The notes: generated by a model from the sequence alone, not told the origin. A DNA stretch of 43,731 nt from a gamma proteobacterium L18 (GCA_000497835.1 KI547164.1:950278-994008), one strand, 5' to 3'. Positions 14,836 through 24,707 are shown, counted from the first letter of the stretch. Program-made: numbers and translations.

Positions 14836-17800
14836 CCCACCACCTCGACATCACTCAGGCCGTTGCCTTGGCGCTTGACCTGGATCTGCACCGGGATGCG
14901 CTCGTGCATTTCCTGCACGTGGGAGATCACCGCCACCTTGCGGCCCTGGGCCTGCAGGCCGTCGAGGGCGTCCATGGCCAGTTGCAGGGACTCGGGGTCA
15001 AGGCTGCCGAAGCCTTCGTCGATGAACAGCGATTCGATGCGCAGGGTGCTCGACGCCATGGACGCCAGGCCCAGGGCGAGGGCCAATGAGACCAGGAAGG
15101 TTTCGCCGCCGGACAGCGAATGCACCGAGCGCAGTTCGTCGCCCATTTCGGTGTCCAGCACCAGCAGGCCCAGCATGCTGCCGCCGCGCTTGAGGCGGTA
15201 GCGGCGCACCAGTTGGCGCAGTTGAGCGTTGGCGTGGTGCACCAACAGGTCCAGGTTGTAGGCCTGGGCCAGCTTGCGGAATTTTTCCCCTTCGGATGAA
15301 CCGATCAGGGCGGCCAGGCGGCCCCAGCGCTGGAACTCGCCGTAGGCCTGTTCGATGCGTGTTTGCAGTTGCCCGTGGGCGGTCAGGCGGCGCTGGTCTT
15401 CGACCTGCTGGGCGCGCAGTTCGGCGCAGGTTTCTTCGCAGGCGGCGCATTGCTGTTGGCTGGCGGTCAGAGTGGCGTCCAGTTCTTCCAGCGCCGGTGC
15501 GCCGTTCGCCTGTGCCTGATGCGCCTGCCAGCGTTGCTCGCGTTCCTGCAGTAGCACGCGCGCCTGTTCAACGGCTTTGTCGGCGTTGTTGAGTTGCTGG
15601 CGCATGGCGGTGATTTGCGCGTCATCGATGACCAGCAAGGCCGCCAGGCCTTCATCGTCCAGCTGCGGATGCTGTTGGCGCCACGCCTTCAGGCTGGCGT
15701 CGAGGCTTGACAGGCTTTCGCTCAGTTGCTGTTGGCGTTGTTCGGCTGCCTTGAGTTCGCTGGCCACCTGCACCGCTTGGTTGTCGGCGGTTTGCAGGTG
15801 TGCGGCGACAGTGCTTTCGCTGGCCCGAGCGTGTTGTACGGTCTGTTCCAGTGCGGTTTGCCAAGTGGCGGCATCAGGGTGCGTGCCAAGCACGGCGCGC
15901 AGTCGCTCGCTGACCGCCTGGCGTTGCTGGCTGAGCTGCGCCAGGCCTTCGCCTTGGGCTGCCGCTGTTTGCTCGCGAGCTTGTTGCCGCAGGCGTTCTT
16001 CGCCCAGGCGCTGGCGGCGTTCCTCGTGCTCGTGCTGTTCCTCGCGTTGTTCTTCAAGTTGCTGCAGGCGCTGGCTGATGCTGCTGTCCAGCGCCATGAA
16101 GGTCGCCGAAGGCGTGTGCTGCAGACCGTCCAGTTGGTTGGCGGGCAGTACGCTGGCGAAGGCTTGCAGCTCTTCGTCCAGACGTTGCTGGTCGTTGTCC
16201 AGGTGCTGGCTTTGCTCGGCCAGCAGGCGGCTGGCTTCCTGGCTGGCGTGCTGGGCTTGTTGAAGCGATTGCTGCTGGGCGCCGGCTTGCTGCTGCAGCT
16301 TGAGCAGGCTGGCCTGCTGCTGTTCTTCTTCCAGGATGCGCCGGGCAACGGTGTGTTGTTCGTTCTCCAGCCACGCAGCCGGTTGTTCCAAGCCCGCCAC
16401 AACACTGTTCAAAGGGTGTGCGTGCAGCAAAGGCTGCACGGCATCGAGTTGCCCTTGCAGCTGTTCTTCCTGCTGCTTGAACTGCACCTGCTGGTCGCGT
16501 AGGGCGGCCACTTCCACGCGCAGTTCGGCCAGGCGTGCGGCCAGTTTTTCCACCACCAGGCGGGCGCTACGCTCTTCGCTGTCATCGTGACCGGCCAGCG
16601 CCTGCAACAAGGCTTCGGGCTGATGCCAGGGGTGCTCGGCGCTGCCGCACACCGGGCACGGCTGGTCATCCTGCAACTGAGCGCGCAGCTCTTCGACACT
16701 GGCACTGCGGGCCAGGCGCTGACGGTTAAGCAGGGCGACGGTCAAGTCCAGCTGTTGCACGGCGGTGTCGTGTTCGCCCTTGAGTTGCAGGCCTTCGCGA
16801 GTGCGTGCTTCACGCTGCTCGGTGGCGACGCGGGCCTGTTCGCGCAGGGCCTGTTGGCGCTCCTGCAGTTCCTGCTGACGCTGCCAGTGGCGCTGCAGGT
16901 CTTCGACACTGCGCAGGTGCTGACGGCTTTCCTGCAGTTGATGGGTCAGGCCAGCCAGGCGGTCGGCCAGTTCATGCGGCGCGCACTGGGCGTTCTGGTA
17001 CAGCGCATCCAGTGCCTGTTGGCGCTCGGCCAATTGTGCCTGGCTGGCGCTGGCGCGCTGCTGCAGTGCCGGCAGTTCTTCGCGGCCTTTGAGCAGTCGG
17101 GCACTGAGGGTCAGCGCCTGTTGCAGGCGCGGGCGCCACACGGGCCAGGCATCGGCCAGCGGGGCAAGGGCGGCGCTGTGCTGCAACTGCGCGGCAATCT
17201 GTTCAAGGCGCGTGGTGCTGGCCTGCTGGCTTTGCTGCAGCCGTTCGATGGCGGCGCGGCCTTGATCGCGGGCTTGTTCGGCAGCGTGCAGGGCTTGCTG
17301 CAGCGGCGCGGCCTGTTCATCCAGGCGGGCCAGATGGCTTTGTTCGTCGAAGGCCTGGCGCAGGGCGGGCGCCGCTTCGGTTTGCGCGGCCAGGGCGGCG
17401 GTCAACGCGGCCTGCGCGTGCTCGCGGGCCTGTGTGAGTTGGCCTTGGCGGGCGTGCAATTGCTCGCCTGTCTGCTGATGTTCGGCGAGGCGCGCAGCCA
17501 GCGGTTGCAGCTCGGCGGTGAGCTCCGCCTGGCGGCTGAACAGGTGACGCTGCGGTGCCAGGGTGTCGAGGCGGACCAAGGTGTCGCGCGTGTCGCTCAA
17601 GCCGTGGGCATGCGACTCGGCCTGCTGCAACTGTTCGCTGGCAGCCTGTTGCTCGCCGTGCAGGCGCTGGCCTTCCACGTGCCACTGGCGCTGCTGCTCC
17701 AGCTGTTTGAGGCGTGCCTGTTCGGTGCGCAGTGCGCCCAAGGCGTCAGTGTAGCGCTGGTCCAGCGCCTCGCGTTCTTCCACTGGCAGCGGGGCGATGC

Positions 17801-18470
17801 CGCCGGCCTGGTCCTGCAATTGACGATGGGCATCGCGGGCATCCCGGCTTTTCTCGAAAGCGCGTTTGCCCAGGCGTGTGTACAGCGCCGTGTCGGTGAG
17901 CTTTTCCAGCAGTTCGCTGCGCTCGTTGTCGTCGGCCTTGAGGAAGGCGCTGAACTCGCTCTGGGCCAGCAAGACTGCGCGGGTGAACTGTTCGAAGTTC
18001 AGCCCCAGGCAGCCTTCGAGCAGGGTCTTGTATTCGCCTTTCTGGCTGGCCAGCAGTTGATCGTTGTCCAGGTCGCGCAGGCTCTGGCGGCTGTTCTGCA
18101 GTTTGCCGCCGGCCTTGTCGCGGGCGCGGTTGGCTTCCCAGCGGGCGCGATAGCGGCGGCCGTCAATGCCGACGAAATCCACTTCGGCAAAGCCGGCCCC
18201 GGTGCCACGGCGCAGCAGGGTGCGCGGATCGCCGGTGTTGATCTCGCCATCGGCGTCAGGCACCTTCGCGTCGCGACCGGTGCGCGCCAGGCGCGGCACG
18301 GCGCCGAACAGCGCCAGGCACAGGGCGTCGAGCAGGGTGCTTTTGCCGGCGCCGGTGGGGCCGGTGATGGCGAACAGGCCGGCGCTGGCCAAGGGTTCGG
18401 CGGTGAAGTCCAGTTCGAACGGGCCCGCCAGCGAGGCGAGGTTTTTCAGGCGGATGGCGAGGATCTTCAT
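14832..18470 (-). CDS. sbcC: Exonuclease subunit SbcC
   Basis: A 1212-aa SMC-like ATPase, the partner of SbcD in the nuclease that cleaves hairpins and processes DNA ends. The N-terminal Walker A is GPTGAGKSTLLDALCLALFG near residue 40. Long Gln/Glu/Leu/Ala-rich coiled coils flank a zinc hook CPVC at about residue 603 (CPVCGSAEHPWH). The C-terminal lobe has the ABC signature SLSGGETFLVSLALALGLAS near residue 1115 and Walker B LFIDEGFGSLDP. The size is normal for Pseudomonas SbcC. ATG at 18470 overlaps the sbcD stop by 4 bp. Confidence 0.97.
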   Translation of the reverse strand: MKILAIRLKNLASLAGPFELDFTAEPLASAGLFAITGPTGAGKSTLLDALCLALFGAVPRLARTGRDAKVPDADGEINTGDPRTLLRRGTGAGFAEVDFVGIDGRRYRARWEANRARDKAGGKLQNSRQSLRDLDNDQLLASQKGEYKTLLEGCLGLNFEQFTRAVLLAQSEFSAFLKADDNERSELLEKLTDTALYTRLGKRAFEKSRDARDAHRQLQDQAGGIAPLPVEEREALDQRYTDALGALRTEQARLKQLEQQRQWHVEGQRLHGEQQAASEQLQQAESHAHGLSDTRDTLVRLDTLAPQRHLFSRQAELTAELQPLAARLAEHQQTGEQLHARQGQLTQAREHAQAALTAALAAQTEAAPALRQAFDEQSHLARLDEQAAPLQQALHAAEQARDQGRAAIERLQQSQQASTTRLEQIAAQLQHSAALAPLADAWPVWRPRLQQALTLSARLLKGREELPALQQRASASQAQLAERQQALDALYQNAQCAPHELADRLAGLTHQLQESRQHLRSVEDLQRHWQRQQELQERQQALREQARVATEQREARTREGLQLKGEHDTAVQQLDLTVALLNRQRLARSASVEELRAQLQDDQPCPVCGSAEHPWHQPEALLQALAGHDDSEERSARLVVEKLAARLAELRVEVAALRDQQVQFKQQEEQLQGQLDAVQPLLHAHPLNSVVAGLEQPAAWLENEQHTVARRILEEEQQQASLLKLQQQAGAQQQSLQQAQHASQEASRLLAEQSQHLDNDQQRLDEELQAFASVLPANQLDGLQHTPSATFMALDSSISQRLQQLEEQREEQHEHEERRQRLGEERLRQQAREQTAAAQGEGLAQLSQQRQAVSERLRAVLGTHPDAATWQTALEQTVQHARASESTVAAHLQTADNQAVQVASELKAAEQRQQQLSESLSSLDASLKAWRQQHPQLDDEGLAALLVIDDAQITAMRQQLNNADKAVEQARVLLQEREQRWQAHQAQANGAPALEELDATLTASQQQCAACEETCAELRAQQVEDQRRLTAHGQLQTRIEQAYGEFQRWGRLAALIGSSEGEKFRKLAQAYNLDLLVHHANAQLRQLVRRYRLKRGGSMLGLLVLDTEMGDELRSVHSLSGGETFLVSLALALGLASMASSTLRIESLFIDEGFGSLDPESLQLAMDALDGLQAQGRKVAVISHVQEMHERIPVQIQVKRQGNGLSDVEVVG

Positions 18471-19705
18471 GGCTGCTCTCCTTCCAGCTGCACTTCCTGC
18501 AACAGCAGCGCGAAGTCATCCAGCGTGGCGCTGTCCACCTCGTTGCCGTAGCTGTCCAGCCAGGCGCGGCTGAACAATTCCTGGGGGCTGAGTTGATCCA
18601 GTTCGATCAGCGGTGTGTCATCGTCATCAGCACCGCGGCTGCCGGCGTATTCGGCGCCGATGCGCACCAGGCGCACGGCCTTGTTCTGCAAAGCGGTCTC
18701 GATTTGCTGGCGCAGGTCGGGTTGCGGCTCGTCCAGGATGACTCGCACCTCCAGCCACGGCTGGTGGGTCAGGTCGGCCAGCAGGTCGGCGTCCGGCAGC
18801 TCGATCAGTTGCGTCAGCACCTCGGCCAGCGGGGCCGGGCCCAGGCGCACCAGGTCCACGGCGCGGGGCACCAGCAGCGGTTCGACGCTGAGCAGTTGCT
18901 CACCCTCGCAGCGCACCTCGAGGATCTGGTGCGGGTAGTCGATCTCCGAGAACGACAGGGGGATCGGTGAGCCGCTGTAGCGGATGCGCGATTCGCCGTT
19001 GACCTGCTGCGGCTTGTGCAGATGGCCCAGGGCGACGTAGCTGATGGCTTCGCCGAACAGGCTGGCCGGCAGGGCCTCGGCGCTGCCGATGATCAGGCTG
19101 CGCTCGGAGTCCACCGACACCGAACCGCCGGCCATGTGCGCATGGCTGACGGCGATCAGCGCCTGGCCCGGCTGGCGCTTGGCCTCGGCGGCGGCGATCA
19201 GCCGTTCGTGCACGTGGGCGATGCCCTTGAGGTAGTCATCGCCCAGGGTAGCGCCAGTGACTTCGGCCGGCCGCAGGAAGGGCAGCGCCAGGCACCAGGC
19301 TGTCACCGCGCCACTGGCGTCGGGCAGCGGGATCAGCAGGCGATCGCTGTCCAGCTGGCCGTCGTCCAGCCACACCACGCGGCCCAGCGCGTGGGTGCGC
19401 AGGCGACGCATCAGCGGCGCTGGCAGCTCGATGCGCGAGCCGGAGTCGTGGTTGCCGGCAATCATCACGATGGTCAACTGCGGCTGTTGCTCGTGGGCGT
19501 TGACGATGAAGTCGTACAGGCGCTCCTGGGCTTTGACCGGCGGGTTGACCGTGTCGAAGATGTCGCCGGCGATCAGCAGCACATCAGGCTGGCGCTGGCC
19601 CAATTGGGCCAGCAGCCAGGCCAGGAAGCAGGCGTGTTCATGGTCGCGGTCCTGGCCGTGCAGGCTTTGGCCCAGGTGCCAGTCGGAGGTGTGGAACAGG
19701 TGCAT
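18467..19705 (-). CDS. sbcD: Exonuclease subunit SbcD (metallophosphoesterase)
   Basis: A 412-aa Mre11-like nuclease. Metal-ligand motifs occur in order: HTSDWHLGQ near residue 10, IAGDIFD near 50, MIAGNHDSGSR near 85, SHAHMAGG near 185 and ALGHLHKPQ near 230. The C-terminal capping domain binds SbcC. AAGGAATTC lies just before the ATG. It starts 42 bp after the batD stop codon, so it may be cotranscribed with the bat genes, an uncommon pairing of a DNA-repair nuclease with a MoxR/VWA system. Confidence 0.96.
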   Translation of the reverse strand: MHLFHTSDWHLGQSLHGQDRDHEHACFLAWLLAQLGQRQPDVLLIAGDIFDTVNPPVKAQERLYDFIVNAHEQQPQLTIVMIAGNHDSGSRIELPAPLMRRLRTHALGRVVWLDDGQLDSDRLLIPLPDASGAVTAWCLALPFLRPAEVTGATLGDDYLKGIAHVHERLIAAAEAKRQPGQALIAVSHAHMAGGSVSVDSERSLIIGSAEALPASLFGEAISYVALGHLHKPQQVNGESRIRYSGSPIPLSFSEIDYPHQILEVRCEGEQLLSVEPLLVPRAVDLVRLGPAPLAEVLTQLIELPDADLLADLTHQPWLEVRVILDEPQPDLRQQIETALQNKAVRLVRIGAEYAGSRGADDDDTPLIELDQLSPQELFSRAWLDSYGNEVDSATLDDFALLLQEVQLEGEQP

Positions 19706-19747
19706 CGAGAATTCCTTGGCAAGCCCCCACCCAGGGGATGGGGCTGG

Positions 19748-21376
19748 CTATTTGGGGTAGAGCGGCGGCAGCGCGCCGTTTTCGCCAACCGGCGCCTGCA
19801 CCGCTTCGCTGGCCGGGATGGTGCCAATGGCGCGCCACAGTTCCTGGCCTTGCCAGTGCTGGCCGGTTTCGCTGTAAAGGGCGCTGTTGAGGCCGTCCAG
19901 GGCATCGGACAGTGGCACGAAGCGGGCGGCCATGTCGGCCAGGGTTTCGGGTTGCTGGCGCGCCCAGGCGTCCAGCGCCTGGCGGGTGGCCTGGGGGTCG
20001 TTGGCCAGGCACGCGCGCTTGAGATCGTCGAGCAGCGAGCGCGGGCTGGGGCCGGTCTGCGCGGCGCGGGCCACCGCCGGTTGCGAGCGGGCGCGCCACC
20101 ACAGCACGAAGCCGGCCAGGGTGGTCAGCGCCAGTACCAGAGTACTCAGTTGCCACGGCCATACCAGCGGCGCCGGGCCGTTGCTGACGGCCGGGGTGTC
20201 GACGGTCAGCGTCGGGTTTTGTGCCACCTGCAAAGTGCGGGCGGGCAGGCTGGTGTGGTCCAGGTGGTCTTCCAAGGTGTTCCACCAGGTGACTTCGATG
20301 CTGGGCACTTCGATGGCGCCGTCACGGGCCGGTACCAGCGCCTCGCGCTCGTCACGGTTGCCGACCACGCCGCGTTCGTTGATCTGATTGCTCAGTTGCG
20401 GCTCATCAGGGTAGCGGCGCAGGGCGATGTTGTCGGTGCCGGGCAGCGGCGGTAGCTGTGCCGAGGACAGGCCTTCGGCCTTGACGCTGAGGGTGCGTGT
20501 CAGCGAATCACCCACCTGCAGATGGTCGGGCTCGGGGTTCCAGCTGTCGCTCAGCTCCAGGCTGCGCGCCGGCAGCCAGGGCGTGTCGTTGGGGTAGCTG
20601 GCCGGTTTGGGCTTGACCGTCAGGTTCATTATCGAGGACGTGACGTGGACCATCTTGCCCGGGTGCGGGGTGCTGTTGTCCTGGCCGGCCGGGGCCGGTT
20701 CGACCTCGGTGGCGCTGAAAGTCAGCGCGGGGATCTGCAGGCTGCCGCTGTGCTGCGGGAAAATCGCATAGCGGGTTTCGATCACGCCGTGGCGGATGCC
20801 GTTGATGAGTTTCTCGTAGGTGCGCGTGTCACCCACCGGCTCGATGCGCGCATCGGCCAGCTGCAATGGCGTGAGGTTGCTGTCGTCGTACAGGGCCACC
20901 GAATGGTAGACCCTCACGGTGAGCACGGCCTGGGCCTGCACGTAGACGCTGTTGGCGTCCAGGCTGGCCTCGATCGACACCGGCGCCTCAGTGTTGGCGT
21001 CCGGGGCCTGGCTGGCCTGCACCTGCAGGGCGATGGGTTCGCTGCGCAGGTCGCCGATCTGCAGCGCCGGGATCTGCATGGTGCCGGCCTGGCGCGGAGC
21101 CAAGGTAATCAGCCAGCGGGTGGTGGCCTGGCTGTCGGCACCCAGGGTGCGCAGTTGGTTGACCTGGCGGGTGTCACGCACGTCGAAGTCGGCGTTCAGG
21201 GCGCTGAGGTCGGGCTTGCCGAACTGGGTCACGTCCGTGGTTTCCAGGGTCAGCACCAGGGTCTCGCCCACCGCCAGGCTCGCGCGGTCGACGCTGGCGG
21301 TCAGCACGGCGGCGTGGGCCTGGGTGGCCAGCAAGGCGACCAGCAGGGTGAGGGGCAGCACGCGTGTGCGACTCAT
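19748..21376 (-). CDS. batD: BatD family protein
   Basis: A 542-aa membrane-anchored periplasmic protein. It has a Sec signal (MSRTRVLPLTLLVALLATQA, cleaved after AHA), several immunoglobulin-like beta domains (VGETLVLTLETTDVTQFGKP at the start is characteristic), and one transmembrane helix at about residue 410 (LVWPWQLSTLVLALTTLAGF). A cytoplasmic tail follows. BatD proteins are part of the MoxR/BatABD (aerotolerance) assemblies at the inner membrane, whose function is still uncertain. Its ATG overlaps the batB/C stop by 4 bp. Confidence 0.9.
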   Translation of the reverse strand: MSRTRVLPLTLLVALLATQAHAAVLTASVDRASLAVGETLVLTLETTDVTQFGKPDLSALNADFDVRDTRQVNQLRTLGADSQATTRWLITLAPRQAGTMQIPALQIGDLRSEPIALQVQASQAPDANTEAPVSIEASLDANSVYVQAQAVLTVRVYHSVALYDDSNLTPLQLADARIEPVGDTRTYEKLINGIRHGVIETRYAIFPQHSGSLQIPALTFSATEVEPAPAGQDNSTPHPGKMVHVTSSIMNLTVKPKPASYPNDTPWLPARSLELSDSWNPEPDHLQVGDSLTRTLSVKAEGLSSAQLPPLPGTDNIALRRYPDEPQLSNQINERGVVGNRDEREALVPARDGAIEVPSIEVTWWNTLEDHLDHTSLPARTLQVAQNPTLTVDTPAVSNGPAPLVWPWQLSTLVLALTTLAGFVLWWRARSQPAVARAAQTGPSPRSLLDDLKRACLANDPQATRQALDAWARQQPETLADMAARFVPLSDALDGLNSALYSETGQHWQGQELWRAIGTIPASEAVQAPVGENGALPPLYPK

Positions 21377-23148
21377 CGGGTCTTTTCCTGATGTTGTTGC
21401 TGTTCATACCAGAATTTGCGCCGCAGCAGCTCCGATGGATTATCGGGGATCTGCCGCAGCCATTGTTCCAGCGCCTGGCGCTGTTCGTCGGTAAGGTCGC
21501 CGTCGGTGGGCGGCGGCGGGGCGAAAATCGGTGCCTGGTCGTCGGGCGTCTGGCTGCTGGTCGCTGCGCTGTCCGTGTCGCTGGCCGACGGGTTGTTGCT
21601 GTTGGCGTTGGTCTGCGACTGCGGCGGCGTGGACGGCGGCGGGGTGGCGGCCTGTTGGCCCTGCTGGGCCTGTTGCGCGGCGGCGTCGGACTGGGCGTTC
21701 TGTGGCGGCGCCGCAGCGTTGGTGGTGTTGTTGGCGGCGTCGCGGGCGGCTTGCGCGGCTGCATCGGCGGCCGCCTGGGCCTTGCGTCGCTGCTCATTGA
21801 GCAACTGCTCAACCAGCGCCTTGTTGCGCAGCGCCGGGCCCAGATCGGCCTGGCGCTCCAGGGCCTGGTCGTAGGCGTCCAGCGCCGCCTCCAGCTCGCC
21901 GCTCATGGCCAGGGCGTTGCCGCGGTTGTAATGGTCCTGGGCTTCGTTGCCCTCGGCGAAACGTTGGGCCGCACCGGCGTAGTCACCCGCGCGATACAGG
22001 GCGATGCCTTGCCACTGAGGGTCCTCAAAGCGCTTGGCGGCTTCGGCGGGGCGGTCCTGTTGCAACAACTGCTGGCCTTGCTGGTCGGGACGCAGCCACA
22101 GGTCGTCCCAGGTGCCGGCAAAGCTGTGCTGGGGCAGGCACAGCAGCAGCGGCAGGCAGAACAACCAGCCACGGCGCCCGGCGCAGGCTGCCAGAAACAG
22201 CAGGGGCAGCAGCAGCCAGTAACCCTGGTCGGCCCAGCTGTCCAGTTGCACGGTCTGGCCGTTGCTGCGCAGGCTCAAGGGGCCATCGAGCAGGCCGAGT
22301 TCGCCCAGGTCGTCGTCTTCCAGGTGGGCCTGGCGATAGAGCCCGCCGACTTCACCGGCGAAGGTCTTGAGGCCGATGTTGTCCAGGCGCGGCAGCAGGA
22401 TCGCGCCTTGGGCATCCTTGAGGTACTCACCTTGTTCGTCGCGCACGGGGGCGCCTTCACGGGTGCCGATGCCCAGCATCAGCAGGCGCGGGGCGTCGCG
22501 GCCCAGGCGCTGGATGATGCCGTCGCGCTCGGCGTCGCTCAGGGAGGAGCCAATCAACAGCAGGCGGCCCTGGCCCAGCCCGGCTTGATGCAGCAGGGTC
22601 AGGGCTTTCTCCACCGCCAGGTCGGCGCGGTGCCCGCTTTGCGGCATGATCGCCGGCTTCACCGCGTCCAGCAGGTTACGGCTGGTGGCCAGGTCGTCGG
22701 ACAGCGGCACCAGCACGTGGGCGGAACCGGCGTAGACAATGATCGCGGTCTGCGAATCGCGCCGCGCCTGCAGCAGGTCCAGCAGCTTGCGCTTGGCCTG
22801 CTCCAGGCGGGTGGGCGCCACGTCGGTGGCGAGCATGTCCGGGGTCAGCTCCAGCATCACCACCAACGGGTCGGCGGGCTTTTGCGTGGTCTGCTCCACG
22901 CGCTGCCAGCTGGGGCCCAGCAGCGCCAGGGTCGCCAGCAGCCAGGCCAGGCCCAGGGCAATCCAGGGCGTCTTGGTGCCGCGCCGGTGGGCGCCGCTCA
23001 GCAGGGTGGCGTGGAACGCCTGGGGCAGCAACAGTTGCCAGCGGCCCAGGCGTTTTTCCCGATGCCAGACTTTCCACAGCAGCCAGCCCAGCAGTGGCAG
23101 CAAGGCCAGCCAGCCGGGGCGGAACCAGTGAGGCCAGAGCTCCATCAT
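21373..23148 (-). CDS. VWA and TPR fusion protein (BatB/BatC-like)
   Basis: 591 aa from the ATG at 23148, which overlaps the batA stop (ATGATGA). An upstream in-frame start would overlap batA by over 100 bp and add an atypical leader. Two N-terminal helices (PGWLALLPLLGWLLWKVWH; TPWIALGLAWLLATLALLG) precede a von Willebrand A domain at about residues 85-275 and a third helix (GYWLLLPLLFLAACAG). TPR repeats follow at about 360-455 (RPAEAAKRFEDPQWQGIALY, YNRGNALAMSGELEAALDAY), then a Q/A/N/P-rich low-complexity segment and a short helical tail. The MIDAS start reads LELTPDM instead of the usual DxSxS, so the metal site is probably altered. BatB and BatC are separate genes in many bacteria. Confidence 0.9.
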   Translation of the reverse strand: MMELWPHWFRPGWLALLPLLGWLLWKVWHREKRLGRWQLLLPQAFHATLLSGAHRRGTKTPWIALGLAWLLATLALLGPSWQRVEQTTQKPADPLVVMLELTPDMLATDVAPTRLEQAKRKLLDLLQARRDSQTAIIVYAGSAHVLVPLSDDLATSRNLLDAVKPAIMPQSGHRADLAVEKALTLLHQAGLGQGRLLLIGSSLSDAERDGIIQRLGRDAPRLLMLGIGTREGAPVRDEQGEYLKDAQGAILLPRLDNIGLKTFAGEVGGLYRQAHLEDDDLGELGLLDGPLSLRSNGQTVQLDSWADQGYWLLLPLLFLAACAGRRGWLFCLPLLLCLPQHSFAGTWDDLWLRPDQQGQQLLQQDRPAEAAKRFEDPQWQGIALYRAGDYAGAAQRFAEGNEAQDHYNRGNALAMSGELEAALDAYDQALERQADLGPALRNKALVEQLLNEQRRKAQAAADAAAQAARDAANNTTNAAAPPQNAQSDAAAQQAQQGQQAATPPPSTPPQSQTNANSNNPSASDTDSAATSSQTPDDQAPIFAPPPPTDGDLTDEQRQALEQWLRQIPDNPSELLRRKFWYEQQQHQEKTR

Positions 23149-24221
23149 CGGCGCCTCCGCAGGCGCAGGCGCTTGAGACGATCGCGCCAATCGCTGGTGG
23201 GCGGCAGGAACGTGCGGCGCTGAGTCAGGCGCTGCCACGGTGCATCGGGCCATTGCTCACGGGCCACCAGCAGCAGGCTAAACAGCAGCGCGGCGGCCAG
23301 CGGCCAACTGTACAGCGCTTGCACCGGTCGGGCCTGGGTAGGTTGCTGGGTCACCGGTTCCAGGCGGTCCAGGGTGGCGCCGATGGCTTTCAGCTCGTTG
23401 CCGTCGCGCGCGCGGAAGTACTGCCCGCCCGTCAGGCGGGCGATTTCGGTCAGGCTGGCTTCGTCCAGGTCCATGCTGGCGTTGATGCCCAGGGTGCCCA
23501 GCGCACCGTCCTCGGACGGGTCGGCACCGATGCCGATGGTGTAGATCTTCACGTGTTCTTCGGCGGCCAGTTTGGCGGCCGTCAGCGGGTGGATCTCGCC
23601 GCCGTTGTTGGCGCCATCGGTGACCAGAATCAGCACGCGGCTTTGCGCCGGGCGCAGGCGCAGGCGCTTCAGGCCCAGGCCGATGGCGTCGCCGATGGCG
23701 GTGTTCTTGCCGGCGATGCCGATGCGCGCCTCATCCAGCCAGGTGCGCACGGTGTGTCGGTCAAAGGTCAGCGGTGCCTGCAGATAAGCCCGGCTGCCGA
23801 ACAGAATCAGGCCCACGCGGTCGCCCTTGCGGTGCTCCAAAAAGTCGCCCAGCAGGCGCTTGACCGCGGTCAGGCGGCTGACGTCCTCGTCGTCCCAGTG
23901 CATGTCGGGGTAGTCCATGGAACCGGACACATCCACCGCCACCAGCAGATCGCGGCCACTGGCGGCGATGGGCAGCGGCTGGCCCAGCCATTGCGGGCGC
24001 GCGGCGGCGCCCAGCAGCAACAGCCACAGCAGAATCAGCGGGGCCTGCTGGCGCCAGCTGGGCAGGCTGATGCGGGCGCGGCGGCGCGACAGGCCTTCCA
24101 GCTCATCCAGAAAGGTGATCTTCAGGGAAGGCTCGCCGCTGTCGGCCACTGGCAGCAGCACGCGCATCAGCCATGGCAGGGGCGCCAGCAGGAATATCCA
24201 CGGCCAGGCGAATTCAAACAT
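23145..24221 (-). CDS. BatA-like von Willebrand A domain membrane protein
   Basis: A 358-aa protein with N-terminal helices (FAWPWIFLLAPLPWLMRVLL and LILLWLLLLGAAARP), a VWA domain at about residues 85-285 with an intact MIDAS (VAVDVSGSMDYPDM, later TAIGDAIG and LVTDGANNGGE), and a C-terminal membrane helix. It is the usual partner of MoxR, DUF58 and BatB. Overlaps: the DUF4381 stop upstream by 8 bp and the batB/C start downstream by 4 bp. Confidence 0.92.
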   Translation of the reverse strand: MFEFAWPWIFLLAPLPWLMRVLLPVADSGEPSLKITFLDELEGLSRRRARISLPSWRQQAPLILLWLLLLGAAARPQWLGQPLPIAASGRDLLVAVDVSGSMDYPDMHWDDEDVSRLTAVKRLLGDFLEHRKGDRVGLILFGSRAYLQAPLTFDRHTVRTWLDEARIGIAGKNTAIGDAIGLGLKRLRLRPAQSRVLILVTDGANNGGEIHPLTAAKLAAEEHVKIYTIGIGADPSEDGALGTLGINASMDLDEASLTEIARLTGGQYFRARDGNELKAIGATLDRLEPVTQQPTQARPVQALYSWPLAAALLFSLLLVAREQWPDAPWQRLTQRRTFLPPTSDWRDRLKRLRLRRRR

Positions 24222-24707
24222 GTTTGCGGATCCAGGTCTCGATCGACTGGTTCAGGCCCATGATGGCCTTGTCGTCGAGCTTGCATTCGGGCTTGTAGCC
24301 GCCTTCCACCAGGATCATCCAGCGCGTCAGGCCCGCAGCGGGGCAGCGGTTGTCGAGGAACGCCAGCCACTGGCGGCCGTTGAGCGTGTGGCTGTTGGCA
24401 TTGGGGTAATGGTTGCGGCACAGGCGCTTGAGCAGCGCGTTGATCTGCTGCAGCCAGGCACCGGCCGGGGCGCCGTCGTAGGGTTTGGGCAGGCGCGCAA
24501 GCTCGGCCAGTGCTTCCAGGCGCATGGGGTCCAGTGGCTGTTCAGCGGGCGCGGCGGTTTTGCGCCGCGGCAGGTAGCCGCGCAGGCGCCACAGGCCGTA
24601 ACCCAGCACCGGCAGCAGGGCCAGCAGCACCCACCAGGCCGGCGCGGGCGGCCACAGGCCGGGGGCGGCGGGGTGATCAGCGGTTGCAGTTCGTCCAGGC
24701 TGCTCAT
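24214..24707 (-). pseudogene. DUF4381 family protein, apparent single-base frameshift near the N-terminus
   Basis: The ATG at 24707 overlaps the DUF58 stop by 4 bp (ATGA), as at the other junctions, and gives MSSLDELQPLITPPPP before running out of frame. The next frame gives GLWPPAPAWWVLLALLPVLG and a typical DUF4381 continuation to 24214 (PYDGAPAGAWLQQINALLKR, NGRQWLAFLDN). One extra C on the coding strand, most simply in the run matching 24661-24665, restores a 164-aa protein with a PPAPxWW motif and one membrane helix, the usual layout of this Bat-locus family. As written, only a fragment from a GTG at 24630 (138 aa) is open. The cause may be a sequence error or a true mutation. Confidence 0.75.

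Noticed and set aside
16587..18551. A 654-codon plus-strand frame opposite sbcC
   Set aside because: It is the mirror of the coiled-coil coding sequence of sbcC; no ribosome site or family pattern supports it.
21364..23223. A 619-codon plus-strand frame opposite batB/batC
   Set aside because: Same artefact of high-GC coding on the other strand.
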